Assembly: GCA_947501005.1 (NCBI GenBank)
Contig: CANMTU010000001.1
Span: 1,512,501 to 1,576,500, forward strand
Direction: 5' to 3'
Source: an uncultured Erythrobacter sp.
Lineage (GTDB): Bacteria; Pseudomonadota; Alphaproteobacteria; Sphingomonadales; Sphingomonadaceae
Length of the DNA: 64,000 nt
The notes beneath the pieces were generated by a model. It saw only the letters and a list, made by a program, of their open reading frames with translations, searched no databases and had not been told where the DNA came from. This document shows positions 16,116 through 24,189 of this stretch, one piece after another. The position numbers and the translations under genes were made by a program. Position 1 is the stretch's first letter, and every line of letters starts with the position of its first letter.

Positions 16116-17714
16116 ATGACTTATCAGACCAACATCACCCAAATGCAGCAATTCATCCAGCAGGGCGGCGATCCGTGGAACGGCATCGATGCGGCGAGCG
16201 CCGCGCGCATGGCCGTGCAGAACCGCTTCCGCACCGGGCTCGACATTTCGAAATACACCGCGAAGATCATGCGGGAGGACATGGACGCCTACGACGCCGA
16301 TCCCGCGAACTACACCCAGTCGCTCGGCTGCTGGCACGGCTTCATCGCGCAGCAGAAGATGATCTCCATCAAGAAGCATTTCGGCAGCACCAAGCGCCGT
16401 TACCTCTACCTCTCCGGCTGGATGGTCGCCGCGCTGCGCAGCGAGTTCGGCCCCCTGCCCGACCAGTCGATGCACGAAAAAACCAGCGTGCCCGCCCTGA
16501 TCGAGGAACTCTACACCTTCCTCAAGCAGGCCGATGCCCGCGAACTGGGCGGCCTGTTCCGCGATCTCGACGCGGCGCAGGAATCGGGCGACGAGGTCCG
16601 CACGAAAGACATTCAGAACAAGATCGACAATTACGAGACCCATGTCGTGCCGATCATCGCCGATATCGATGCCGGTTTCGGCAATGCCGAGGCGACCTAC
16701 CTGCTCGCCAAGAAGATGATCGAGGCGGGCGCCTGCGCCCTCCAGATCGAGAACCAGGTGTCCGACGAAAAGCAGTGCGGCCACCAGGACGGCAAGGTCA
16801 CCGTGCCGCATGACGATTTCCACCAGAAGATCCGCGCCATCCGCTACGCCTTCCTCGAACTGGGCGTGGAAGACGGCATCATCGTCGCCCGGACCGACAG
16901 CCTCGGCGCCGGCCTGACCAAGCAGATCGCCTTCTCCAAGGAACCGGGCGACCTGGGCGACAAGTACAACAGCTTCCTCGATTGCGACGAGGTCGATCCG
17001 GCGAGCATCACCAACGGCCAGGTCTTCATCAGCCGCGACGGCAAGCTGATGAGCCCCAAGCGCCTGCCCAGCAATCTCTTCCAGTTCCGCGCCGGCACCG
17101 GGGAAGATCGCTGCGTGCTCGACTGCGTCACCGCGCTGCAGAACGGTGCCGACCTCTTGTGGATCGAGACCGAGAAGCCGCATGTCGACCAGATCGCCGG
17201 CATGGTCGACCGCATCCGCGAGGAAGTGCCCAACGCCAAGCTGGTCTACAACAACTCGCCCAGCTTCAACTGGACGCTGAACTTCCGCCAGCAGGTGTTC
17301 GACGCCTGGGAGAAGGACGGCAAGGATGTCTCGTCCTACGATCGCGACAAGCTGATGAGCGTGGATTACGACGGCACCGATCTGGCCGCCGAAGCCGACG
17401 AGCGCATCCGCACCTTCCAGGCCGATGGCGCCAAGCGGGCCGGCATCTTCCACCACCTGATCACCCTGCCGACCTATCACACCGCAGCGCTCAGCACCGA
17501 CAATCTGGCTCGCGAATATTTTGGCGAACAGGGAATGCTGGGCTACGTGAAGAACGTGCAGCGTGAGGAAATCCGGCAGGGTATCGCTTGCGTCAAGCAC
17601 CAGAACATGGCGGGATCGGACATGGGCGACGACCACAAGGAATACTTTGCCGGCGAAGCGGCCCTCAAGGCTGGCGGCAAGGACAACACCATGAACCAGT
17701 TCGCAGCCGCCTGA
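16116..17714 (+). CDS. aceA: Isocitrate lyase (long form)
   Basis: Isocitrate lyase splits isocitrate into succinate and glyoxylate, the entry step of the glyoxylate shunt for growth on acetate or fatty acids. The 532-residue protein is the long type seen in Pseudomonas aeruginosa, not the roughly 430-residue E. coli type. The catalytic loop reads KQCGH with Cys221, and WHGFIAQQKMIS, IIADIDAGFGNAEATYLLAK and YNNSPSFNW are typical. I chose ATG 16116 over an in-frame upstream start because AGGAG lies at 16103-16107. It is divergent from its probable regulator. A 62-residue gene follows after 20 bases. Malate synthase is not nearby. Confidence 0.96.
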   Translation: MTYQTNITQMQQFIQQGGDPWNGIDAASAARMAVQNRFRTGLDISKYTAKIMREDMDAYDADPANYTQSLGCWHGFIAQQKMISIKKHFGSTKRRYLYLSGWMVAALRSEFGPLPDQSMHEKTSVPALIEELYTFLKQADARELGGLFRDLDAAQESGDEVRTKDIQNKIDNYETHVVPIIADIDAGFGNAEATYLLAKKMIEAGACALQIENQVSDEKQCGHQDGKVTVPHDDFHQKIRAIRYAFLELGVEDGIIVARTDSLGAGLTKQIAFSKEPGDLGDKYNSFLDCDEVDPASITNGQVFISRDGKLMSPKRLPSNLFQFRAGTGEDRCVLDCVTALQNGADLLWIETEKPHVDQIAGMVDRIREEVPNAKLVYNNSPSFNWTLNFRQQVFDAWEKDGKDVSSYDRDKLMSVDYDGTDLAAEADERIRTFQADGAKRAGIFHHLITLPTYHTAALSTDNLAREYFGEQGMLGYVKNVQREEIRQGIACVKHQNMAGSDMGDDHKEYFAGEAALKAGGKDNTMNQFAAA

Positions 17715-17734
17715 GGAGAGGAAAGGTGACCACG

Positions 17735-17923
17735 ATGACCGAAGAGAGCCCCGCACCGCCGCAGGAACCGGGCCGCGCCCGCGCCCTGTTCTCGACCGCG
17801 GATTTCCGCCTGCTGCGCACCGCGCTGATGCATTACGCCCGCCAGACGGACGACCGCGAGGAGCTTGCGCGCATCAACGCCCTGCACCACCGGCTCGGCA
17901 CCTACGTTCCTTCGGAAGGCTGA
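17735..17923 (+). CDS. Small conserved-looking protein downstream of aceA
   Basis: A 62-residue acidic/basic mixed protein with no recognised domain: a proline-rich start (EESPAPPQEPGRARALF) and a helical remainder (FRLLRTALMHYARQTDDREEL). It follows aceA by 20 bases and ends before a strong terminator, so it is the second gene of the aceA operon. An alternative GTG start at 17726 gives three more residues and sits closer to GAGGAG at 17713. Possibly a small accessory of the lyase; no evidence beyond position. Confidence 0.65.
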   Translation: MTEESPAPPQEPGRARALFSTADFRLLRTALMHYARQTDDREELARINALHHRLGTYVPSEG

Positions 17924-17961
17924 GCCAGGCCCGACGTACAAAGTTCTCCTGGGGAGGAGAA

Positions 17962-18005
17962 ACGGCCGCCGAAGCGTCTCGACGCTCCGGCGGCCGTCAT
18001 ATTTT
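17962..18005. terminator. Strong terminator between the aceA operon and the amidohydrolase
   Basis: ACGGCCGCCG (17962-17971) pairs with CGGCGGCCGT (17989-17998), extended inward by GCGTC/GACGC. TTTT follows at 18002-18005, and the minus strand also shows TTTC after the stem. It sits between converging genes, so it probably serves both. Confidence 0.9.
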
Positions 18006-18037
18006 CGGCGGTCGTGTGACCCTAGCTATCGGCGCAA

Positions 18038-19369
18038 TCAGCCCCCCTTGCGCGGCATCAGGTCGAGCGCCGCGCTCGCCAGCGCCTGCGCGCCGGTGGC
18101 CACGACCTTTTCCGCATCCGGCGCCCAGAACGGCGAGTGGAGCGAGGGCAGCGGCTTGCCTTCCTCCTTCAGCGCGGTCAGCATCCCGGCAGGGGTCCCA
18201 CTAATCCAGAAGATCAGCGATTTGACGTCGTCGGGCGCCGCGCGGCGGAACTGGCTGAAATCCTCGCCGCCCATCACCGCCGGCCATTCCTGCACCCGCT
18301 CCTCGCCGAAACGCTGGGTGAACCCGGCGGCGACCTGCTTCGCGAAATCGGGGTCGTTATAGGTCGAGGGCGTGTACGGATCCTCCACCGTCACCACGGG
18401 CATCAATTCGTCGGGCAGGCCGGCGGCGATCGCTTCCCCCCGGGCGACGCGCTTGATCCCTTCCAGCAGCAGGTTGCGGCTTTCGTCGGAATAGCTGCGC
18501 ACGGTCAGCTGCAGCTTCGCCTCGTCGGAGATGATGTTGTGCTTCGCGCCCGAATGAAAGCTGCCGACGGTGATGACCGCCGGATCGAGCGGGCTCGATT
18601 CGCGGCTGACGATGGTCTGCAGCTTCATCACGATCGCACTGGCGAGTACGATGGGATCCCTGGTCGTCTGCGGATAGGCGCCATGCCCGCCGACGCCCTT
18701 CACCGTGATGTCGACGCTGTCGACATTGGCAAGCGCGTATCCGGGAGTGAAGCCGATCGTGCCGGCGGGCGCGGGCGCCGCCGCATCGTGGAAGGCGATC
18801 GCATAGTCGGGCTTGGGGAAGCGCTGGTAAAGCCCGTCCTCCAGCATGGCGAGCGCGCCGAGGCCCACCTCTTCGGCCGGTTGCAGCACCATGACCAGCG
18901 TGCCCTGCCACTGATCCTTGCGCTCCGCCAAAAGCTGGGCCGCACCGATGAAGCCGGCCATGTGCGTATCGTGGCCACAGGCGTGCATCACGCCGGTGGT
19001 GACCCCGCTGGCAGGTGTGGCGGTTTCCTTCGAGGCGTAGGGCAGGCCGGTCTGCTCGACCACCGGCAACCCGTCCATATCGGCGCGCAGCAGCACGGTC
19101 GGCCCGGCGCCGTTCTTCATCACCGAGACCACGCCGGTCCGCCCGACCTTCTCGGTCACCTCGAAACCCAGCGCCTTCATCCGCCTGGCGAGCTTGGCGG
19201 CGGTCTCGGTCTCCTCAAAACTTAGTTCGGGGTGCGCGTGCAGATCGCGGTACAGTTCCATCAGTTCCGGCATATCCTCGGCAAGGCTGGCGGAAAGGTC
19301 CTGCGCGGCGGCGGGCGAGGCGAGTGCGAGCGCCAGCAGGGCGCCGGCGGTCGGACGGAGGATCGACAT
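18038..19369 (-). CDS. Secreted M20-family amidohydrolase
   Basis: A 443-residue M20 (IAA-amino acid hydrolase/hippurate-hydrolase type) metallo-amidohydrolase. A clear signal peptide (residues 1-22, ending SPAAAQ) puts it in the periplasm. The family signature is visible: DLHAHPELSFEE, LLRADMDGLPV, HACGHDTHMAGFIGAA and LQPAEEVGLGA, then the dimerisation domain with GGHGAYPQTTRDPI and the last metal ligand near GGEDFSQF. It would release an acyl or amino-acid moiety from an amide. An SLC13 anion permease lies upstream on the same strand with a gap of 75 bases, which hints at release and uptake of an organic acid, though this is inference. Confidence 0.92.
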   Translation of the reverse strand: MSILRPTAGALLALALASPAAAQDLSASLAEDMPELMELYRDLHAHPELSFEETETAAKLARRMKALGFEVTEKVGRTGVVSVMKNGAGPTVLLRADMDGLPVVEQTGLPYASKETATPASGVTTGVMHACGHDTHMAGFIGAAQLLAERKDQWQGTLVMVLQPAEEVGLGALAMLEDGLYQRFPKPDYAIAFHDAAAPAPAGTIGFTPGYALANVDSVDITVKGVGGHGAYPQTTRDPIVLASAIVMKLQTIVSRESSPLDPAVITVGSFHSGAKHNIISDEAKLQLTVRSYSDESRNLLLEGIKRVARGEAIAAGLPDELMPVVTVEDPYTPSTYNDPDFAKQVAAGFTQRFGEERVQEWPAVMGGEDFSQFRRAAPDDVKSLIFWISGTPAGMLTALKEEGKPLPSLHSPFWAPDAEKVVATGAQALASAALDLMPRKGG

Positions 19370-19444
19370 TGCGAGGGGTTTCCTTATCCCGGTGACGAAC
19401 GATACGTCGCCAACCTGCCAGAGCCGCCCGAAAGTGGGAAGGAC

Positions 19445-21244
19445 CTAAAGCCCGTAGGTAAGCACCAGCCCCGCCGACAGCGTCACCACCATGATCACCA
19501 CCAGCGGCAGGCCGGTGCGCAGATAGTCGGCGAAATCGTAGGATCCCTCGCCCATGATCAGCATGTTGGTCTGATAGGCGATCGGCGTCGCGTAGCAGAG
19601 ATTGCACCCGAACAGCACGGCAAGCACCAACGGTTCCGCTGGCAGGCCGAGCTGCTGGGCGATGGCGAAGGCGATCGGCGTACCGACCGTCGCCGCAGTG
19701 GCATTGGACGAGAAGTTGGTCAGCAGGGTCATGGTCAGCATGATCGCCGCCAACGCCGCCGCGGGACTGAGATATTGCAGCCCGCTCGCCATCACCAGGC
19801 CGATCCAGTCCGCCGCCCCGCTGTCGAGGATGATCCGCCCGATCGCGATGCTGGCGGCGACCAGCACGATTACCGAGGCGGACAGCGCCCGGCCGACGCG
19901 GTCGAACCGGACGCAGCCTGTCACGAACATCAGGATCGCTCCCGCCAGCGCGGAGATCGCGATCGGCAGGAAGCCGACCGAGGCCAGCGCGATGGTGCCC
20001 AGCATTATGCAGGCGGCAAGCACGGCGCGCGACCGGCGCGGCAGTTCGCGCATCCCTTCGAGGATGAGCAGACTGTCCGTCCGCGCAAAGTTCTGCAGGT
20101 CTTCGGGCAGGCCCATCACCAGGAGGACGTCCCCTTCGGCGAAGCGGGTATCGCCGCCGGGCGACGTGCGGCTCTTTTCGCCCAGCAGGGTTTCGGGCCG
20201 ATGCGTCCCGATGACCGCGACCTCGTAGAGGTCGGCGATGCCGGAACTCGGCAGGGTACGCCCGATCAGGCGCGAATCCGCCGTCACCGTCATTTCCACC
20301 ACTGCGATATCGGTATGCGTGTCGTGGCTGCGGCGGCGGATGCGGTCGATTACCCAGCTCGGCGCGGCATCGCCCCTCAACACGGTCATCGCCTCTTCGA
20401 TCGCCTCATGCGTGCCGGTGATGCGCAAACGGTGCTGCGGACGCAGCAGGCCGGGCGGCACATCGTGAAAGGCGATGCCGGACGGCAGGCGCGAGGCGAC
20501 CTCCTTCAATTCTCGCCCGTTGAGGATCGAATCCTCGGTCACGCGGAGGCGGGATTCGAACTGGCGCAAATTGTGTTTCTGCTCGGTCCGGTTGTCCGCC
20601 AGCATGCGCGGCATGACCAGCCAGAGATAGGGCAGCGCCACCAGCGCGGCGAACAGGACGATCGGCGTATAGTGGAACACGCTCATCGGCTGCATCCCGA
20701 GATCGACCGCGATCGAGACGACGAGGATGTTGGTCGACGTGCCGATCGTGGTCGCCATCCCGCCAATCAGGACCGCCGCGTTGAGGGGGATCAGCGTCTT
20801 GGAGGCGGGCATGGCCCCGCGCGCGGCGAGGCTCACGAAGATCGGCAACAGCAGGACCAGGACCGGCGTGTCGTTCACCGCCATCGACAGGGCCATGGCC
20901 AGCACCAGCGAGACAAGCAGGCCGAGTTGCAGATTGAACTTGAACACCCGCTCGAGCAGCCGAGCCGCCGGATCGAGCGCACCGGTCACCACCAGCCCCC
21001 GCCCCATGATCATCAGCGCGCAGATGGTTATCAGTGCGTAATGGCCGAACCCGGCGAAAGCGAGCGCCAGTCCGTCGGTCGGCCGATCGCCCTCGAGCGG
21101 GAAGAAATACAGCCCGACCGCAATCACCGCGATGGTCATCAGCGAGACGATCTCGATCGACAGCCGCCCCCGCGCAAAGGCGATGAACATCGCGACCGTG
21201 ACGATCATCGCGGCAATGGCGTGGGGGGATGGTACGGGGATCAT
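19445..21244 (-). CDS. SLC13-family permease with TrkA-C domains
   Basis: About 599 residues from ATG 21244 (an earlier in-frame ATG at 21280 adds 12 residues). The protein has membrane halves of the ArsB/NhaD or DASS/SLC13 type with two cytosolic TrkA-C domains inserted at roughly residues 200-370 (for example VVEMTVTADSRLIGRTLPSSG and RFAEGDVLLVMGLPEDL). The sodium and anion-binding motifs are represented by NDTPVLVLLLP and TNFSSNATAATVGTPIA. Family members carry sulfate, dicarboxylates or citrate with sodium. The sequence does not show which. Confidence 0.88.
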   Translation of the reverse strand: MIPVPSPHAIAAMIVTVAMFIAFARGRLSIEIVSLMTIAVIAVGLYFFPLEGDRPTDGLALAFAGFGHYALITICALMIMGRGLVVTGALDPAARLLERVFKFNLQLGLLVSLVLAMALSMAVNDTPVLVLLLPIFVSLAARGAMPASKTLIPLNAAVLIGGMATTIGTSTNILVVSIAVDLGMQPMSVFHYTPIVLFAALVALPYLWLVMPRMLADNRTEQKHNLRQFESRLRVTEDSILNGRELKEVASRLPSGIAFHDVPPGLLRPQHRLRITGTHEAIEEAMTVLRGDAAPSWVIDRIRRRSHDTHTDIAVVEMTVTADSRLIGRTLPSSGIADLYEVAVIGTHRPETLLGEKSRTSPGGDTRFAEGDVLLVMGLPEDLQNFARTDSLLILEGMRELPRRSRAVLAACIMLGTIALASVGFLPIAISALAGAILMFVTGCVRFDRVGRALSASVIVLVAASIAIGRIILDSGAADWIGLVMASGLQYLSPAAALAAIMLTMTLLTNFSSNATAATVGTPIAFAIAQQLGLPAEPLVLAVLFGCNLCYATPIAYQTNMLIMGEGSYDFADYLRTGLPLVVIMVVTLSAGLVLTYGL

Positions 21245-21399
21245 GACAATGCCCCCGCAATTCAGCGGATAAACCAACAAATCTCAAGCGAAATGCTCGG
21301 ATTTCCGGTTCTTCGGGCGGGATGACGGTGCGGCGGGGCGAGCGAGCACCGGTCCGGCATCCGCGCATTCAAGAAGGACGAAAACGCTCGCTGGAAGGA

Positions 21400-21486
21400 T
21401 GGTGCCTCTGGCCGGACTCGAACCGGCACTCCCGAAGGAACTCGATTTTGAGTCGAGCGCGTCTACCAATTTCACCACAGAGGCAC
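21400..21486 (-). tRNA. tRNA-Leu (CAA)
   Basis: On the minus strand an acceptor stem GTGCCTC pairs with GAGGCAC, with the CCA end encoded (21400-21402). The D-arm GGTGAAATTGGTAGACG, an anticodon stem CTCGA/TCGAG around loop CTCAAAA (anticodon CAA) and a class II variable arm mark it as a leucine tRNA reading UUG. The T-arm contains GGTTCGAGTCC. Total 87 bases. Confidence 0.95.
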
Positions 21487-21558
21487 TGGGTCCGCGCCGG
21501 ACTAGCCGGACGGGCCGCGCGGTTCAAGCGCGGATGCGTGCTGCACGCGGAGGTCCGC

Positions 21559-22380
21559 TCAAGCCTTCAGCGCGCCCACCAGCATCTTGTGCAGCTTGGA
21601 ATGGAGGACGTCGTTCGCCGCGAGCACCTGATCCGAATGGATCGGCAGGGATCGCCCACGAAAATCGGAGACGAAGCCGCCCGCCTCGCGCACGATCAGG
21701 CAGCCGGCCGCCGTGTCCCAGTCGTTGAGATTGCTTTCCCAGAACCCGTCGAAGCGCCCGGCGGCCAGCCAGGCGAGGTCGAGGGAGGCCGCGCCATAGC
21801 GGCGGATGCCCGCCACATTCGGCCCGATCGCGGCGAAGATTTTCGACCATTCCGAAAAGTCGCCATGCCCCTGAAACGGGATGCCGGTGGCGATCAGCGC
21901 CTCCGACGGAGCGCGTCGGGCCGAGACCCGCAGGCGGCCGTCATGCAGCCATGCGCCGCGGCTCTTTTCCGCCCAGAAGGTCTCGTCGGTCACGGGGTTG
22001 TAGACCACCCCGGCCGTCACCTCGCCCCAGCCCCCGCCGCCGAGCTTGGGTTCCTGGCACGCGATGCTGACCGCGAAGTGCGGGATGCCGTGAAGGAAAT
22101 TGCTGGTCCCGTCGAGCGGGTCGATGATCCAGCGCGGCTTGTTCTCGTCACCCTCGATCACGCCGGCTTCCTCCAGCACGAAACCCCAGTCGGGCCGGGC
22201 GTGGAGCAATTCGTCGTAGATCGTGCGTTCGGCGATCCGGTCGGCCTTGGAGACGAAATCGGCCGGCCCCTTGCGGCTCACCTGGAGATGTTCGACCTCG
22301 CCGAAATCGCGGCGCAAGCGGCCGCCCGCCTTGCGCGCGGCCTTTTCCATCACGCGGATTATTCCGGATATTGCGGCCAT
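21559..22380 (-). CDS. Inositol monophosphatase family protein (SuhB-like)
   Basis: A 273-residue magnesium-dependent, lithium-sensitive phosphatase of the IMPase family. The two metal-binding signatures are present: DPLDGTSNFLHGIPHFA (about residues 84-100) and WDTAAGCLIVREAGG (about 210-225). It may dephosphorylate inositol-1-phosphate or act as SuhB or as a phosphoadenosine phosphatase. The gene is 32 bases downstream of efp on the same strand, so SuhB-like function in translation and ribosome assembly is possible, but the sequence does not decide. An unrelated cluster of sulfotransferase genes sits 25 kb away. Confidence 0.92.
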   Translation of the reverse strand: MAAISGIIRVMEKAARKAGGRLRRDFGEVEHLQVSRKGPADFVSKADRIAERTIYDELLHARPDWGFVLEEAGVIEGDENKPRWIIDPLDGTSNFLHGIPHFAVSIACQEPKLGGGGWGEVTAGVVYNPVTDETFWAEKSRGAWLHDGRLRVSARRAPSEALIATGIPFQGHGDFSEWSKIFAAIGPNVAGIRRYGAASLDLAWLAAGRFDGFWESNLNDWDTAAGCLIVREAGGFVSDFRGRSLPIHSDQVLAANDVLHSKLHKMLVGALKA

Positions 22381-22412
22381 GTCTTTACCTTAAATATCTG
22401 TCGGCGAACGGT

Positions 22413-22976
22413 TTAGTTCGCCTTGCCGACGTAGCTTTGTTCGTACACGTCGACCACGATGCGCGTGCCGCTCTCGATATGCGGCGGCACCATGATCCGC
22501 ACCCCATTGTCGAGCACGGCGGGCTTGTAGCTGGAGGAGGCGGTCTGCCCCTTCACCACGGCATCGGCCTCGACGATCTCGGCCTCGATCTGGCTCGGCA
22601 GTTCGACCGAAATGGGCTTTTCTTCCCACAGTTCGAGCTTCACCTGCATCCCGTCCTGCAGGAAGGGGCGGGCATCGCCCAGAAGGTCGCTCGGCAGGGT
22701 GATCTGCTCGTATGTCTCGCCGTCCATGAACACCAGCATGTCGCCGTCTTCATAGAGGAACTGGTATTCCTGCGTTTCCAGCCGCACCTTCTCGACCGTG
22801 TCGGCGCTGCGGAAGCGGACATTGGTCTTACGGCCGTCCTGCAGGTTCTTCATCTCGACCTGCATATAGGCCCCGCCCTTGCCGGGCTGGGTGTGCTGGA
22901 TCTTGGCGACCTTCCAGATGCCGCCTTCATACTCGATGATATTGCCGGGACGAATGTCCACGCCGCTAATCTTCAT
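22413..22976 (-). CDS. efp: Elongation factor P
   Basis: EF-P binds ribosomes stalled at proline runs and promotes peptide-bond formation. The 187-residue protein has the KOW-like N-terminal domain ([18 protein letters not shown]) and two OB-fold domains, ending [13 protein letters not shown]. The tip loop reads QPGKGGAY, with Lys33 at the position modified by lysylation (EpmA type) in other bacteria, so a lysine rather than arginine type EF-P is expected. The start at 22976 is fixed by AAGGTGAAGG upstream; a longer in-frame reading has no support. The IMPase-like gene follows. Confidence 0.96.
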   Translation of the reverse strand: MKISGVDIRPGNIIEYEGGIWKVAKIQHTQPGKGGAYMQVEMKNLQDGRKTNVRFRSADTVEKVRLETQEYQFLYEDGDMLVFMDGETYEQITLPSDLLGDARPFLQDGMQVKLELWEEKPISVELPSQIEAEIVEADAVVKGQTASSSYKPAVLDNGVRIMVPPHIESGTRIVVDVYEQSYVGKAN

Positions 22977-23114
22977 GGGAATACCTTCACCTTGGAAAGA
23001 GCGCCCGCCGCAACCATCGGCAGACCGTTGGCCGCGCGCCTTACAGAAGGGCGCTGCCGGGGGCAAGCGGGTGGCGCGCGGCAGGATGACGGGTTAGAAG
23101 GTCGGAACGGGGGA

Positions 23115-23486
23115 ATGACGATGAACCGCAGCTGGAAGATAATCGTGGCGCTCGCCATCGCGGCGTTGCCGCCGGCCGCGCAGGCGCAGGGCCGGCTCGA
23201 CCTGTTGCCCACGGGTGCGTATGAATGCGCCCTGCCCGGCAGCGCCGCGGGGCGGGCCTGGATCGCGCAACCGGCGCGCGGCTTCGCCATCCTGCGCGCT
23301 TCGCTCTATCGCACGCCCGAGGGACAGGGGACCTACCTGATGAAAGGCGACCGCGTCGAATTCACGCGCGGGCCGATGCGCGGCACGGTGATGATCCGCG
23401 TGGCGCCCCGCCTGCTGCGGATCGTCGAGGAAGATGGCACGCCCGGCCGCCTGCGCTGCCACCGGGCCGGGCCGGTGCCGGACTGA
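23115..23486 (+). CDS. Hypothetical secreted protein
   Basis: A 123-residue protein with an N-terminal signal peptide (MNRSWKIIVALAIAALPPAAQAQG; cleavage expected after AQA). The mature part holds a cysteine pair (YECALPG and RLRCHRAG) that may form a disulfide, and a beta-rich core (GTYLMKGDRVEFTRGPMRG). It is divergent from efp. No family name can be assigned, although similar short periplasmic proteins are common in sphingomonads. The start may be ATG 23115 or ATG 23121. Confidence 0.7.
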   Translation: MTMNRSWKIIVALAIAALPPAAQAQGRLDLLPTGAYECALPGSAAGRAWIAQPARGFAILRASLYRTPEGQGTYLMKGDRVEFTRGPMRGTVMIRVAPRLLRIVEEDGTPGRLRCHRAGPVPD

Positions 23487-23491
23487 GGATC

Positions 23492-24181
23492 CTATTCCCC
23501 GGCGAGCAGCGGAAACGGATTGAGCGCGGCGGCGGGCTCCCACCATTCGGCCCCCGGCGTCGTCTGCAGGATGGCGAAATGAAGGTGCGGCGCGTCCTTC
23601 GATGCATTGCCGCTGCTGCCGACCGTGCCGATGCGCTGGCCCCGGCGGATCTTCTGACCTTCCTTCAGCCCCTCGGCATATTCGTCGAGATGGGCGTAGT
23701 AATAGACCGTCCGCCCGTCCGAACTGCGGACGTAGATCGTCCTGCCTCCGGCTTGCGATTCGAACAGGCGCTCCACCGTGCCCGGCGCGGCCGAGATCAC
23801 GGTAGTGCCGGTCGGCGCCATGATGTCGATCGCCTCGTGCAGGCGCTGCCCGTCGTCGCGCCCGTCGGTGAAGGTATCGGTGAGGTCCCCGGGGCGGACG
23901 TTTAGCACCGGGACCACCAGATCGTTGGCCGATCCCCGGGCAGGCATGATCGCCGCCGCGTCGTCCAGCCCGGAGGCAGGCGCATTCGTGGTCGCCCGCT
24001 GTGCGATACCGGGCGCGGATTGCCGGCCCGACGGGCTCGGCGCGGCATCGGCGGGGCGGGTGGCGCCGCGCTGGCTGTCGGCCGTGGCGTTCTCTATCAG
24101 CGAGCCGCCCGCCACGATCCACACGAAGCTGGTCAGCGTGGCGGTCACGACGATCGTGAGGATGCGGTCCATCATGCGCAT
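23492..24181 (-). CDS. M23 (LytM-type) metallopeptidase, membrane-anchored
   Basis: About 229 residues with an N-terminal membrane anchor (ILTIVVTATLTSFVWIVAGG), a low-complexity stretch, then an M23 LytM domain from about residue 100. The zinc ligands are visible as HEAIDIMAPTGT and HLHFAIL, and the fold-typical GRTIYVRSSDGRTVYYYAHLD is present. It would cut peptidoglycan cross-links or act as an activator. It starts 8 bases after the L,D-transpeptidase gene stops, so the two form an operon that both makes and cuts cell-wall links. The ATG at 24181 was chosen because an upstream in-frame extension would lie in the transpeptidase coding region. Confidence 0.88.
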   Translation of the reverse strand: MRMMDRILTIVVTATLTSFVWIVAGGSLIENATADSQRGATRPADAAPSPSGRQSAPGIAQRATTNAPASGLDDAAAIMPARGSANDLVVPVLNVRPGDLTDTFTDGRDDGQRLHEAIDIMAPTGTTVISAAPGTVERLFESQAGGRTIYVRSSDGRTVYYYAHLDEYAEGLKEGQKIRRGQRIGTVGSSGNASKDAPHLHFAILQTTPGAEWWEPAAALNPFPLLAGE

Positions 24182-24189
24182 GGCTGGCC

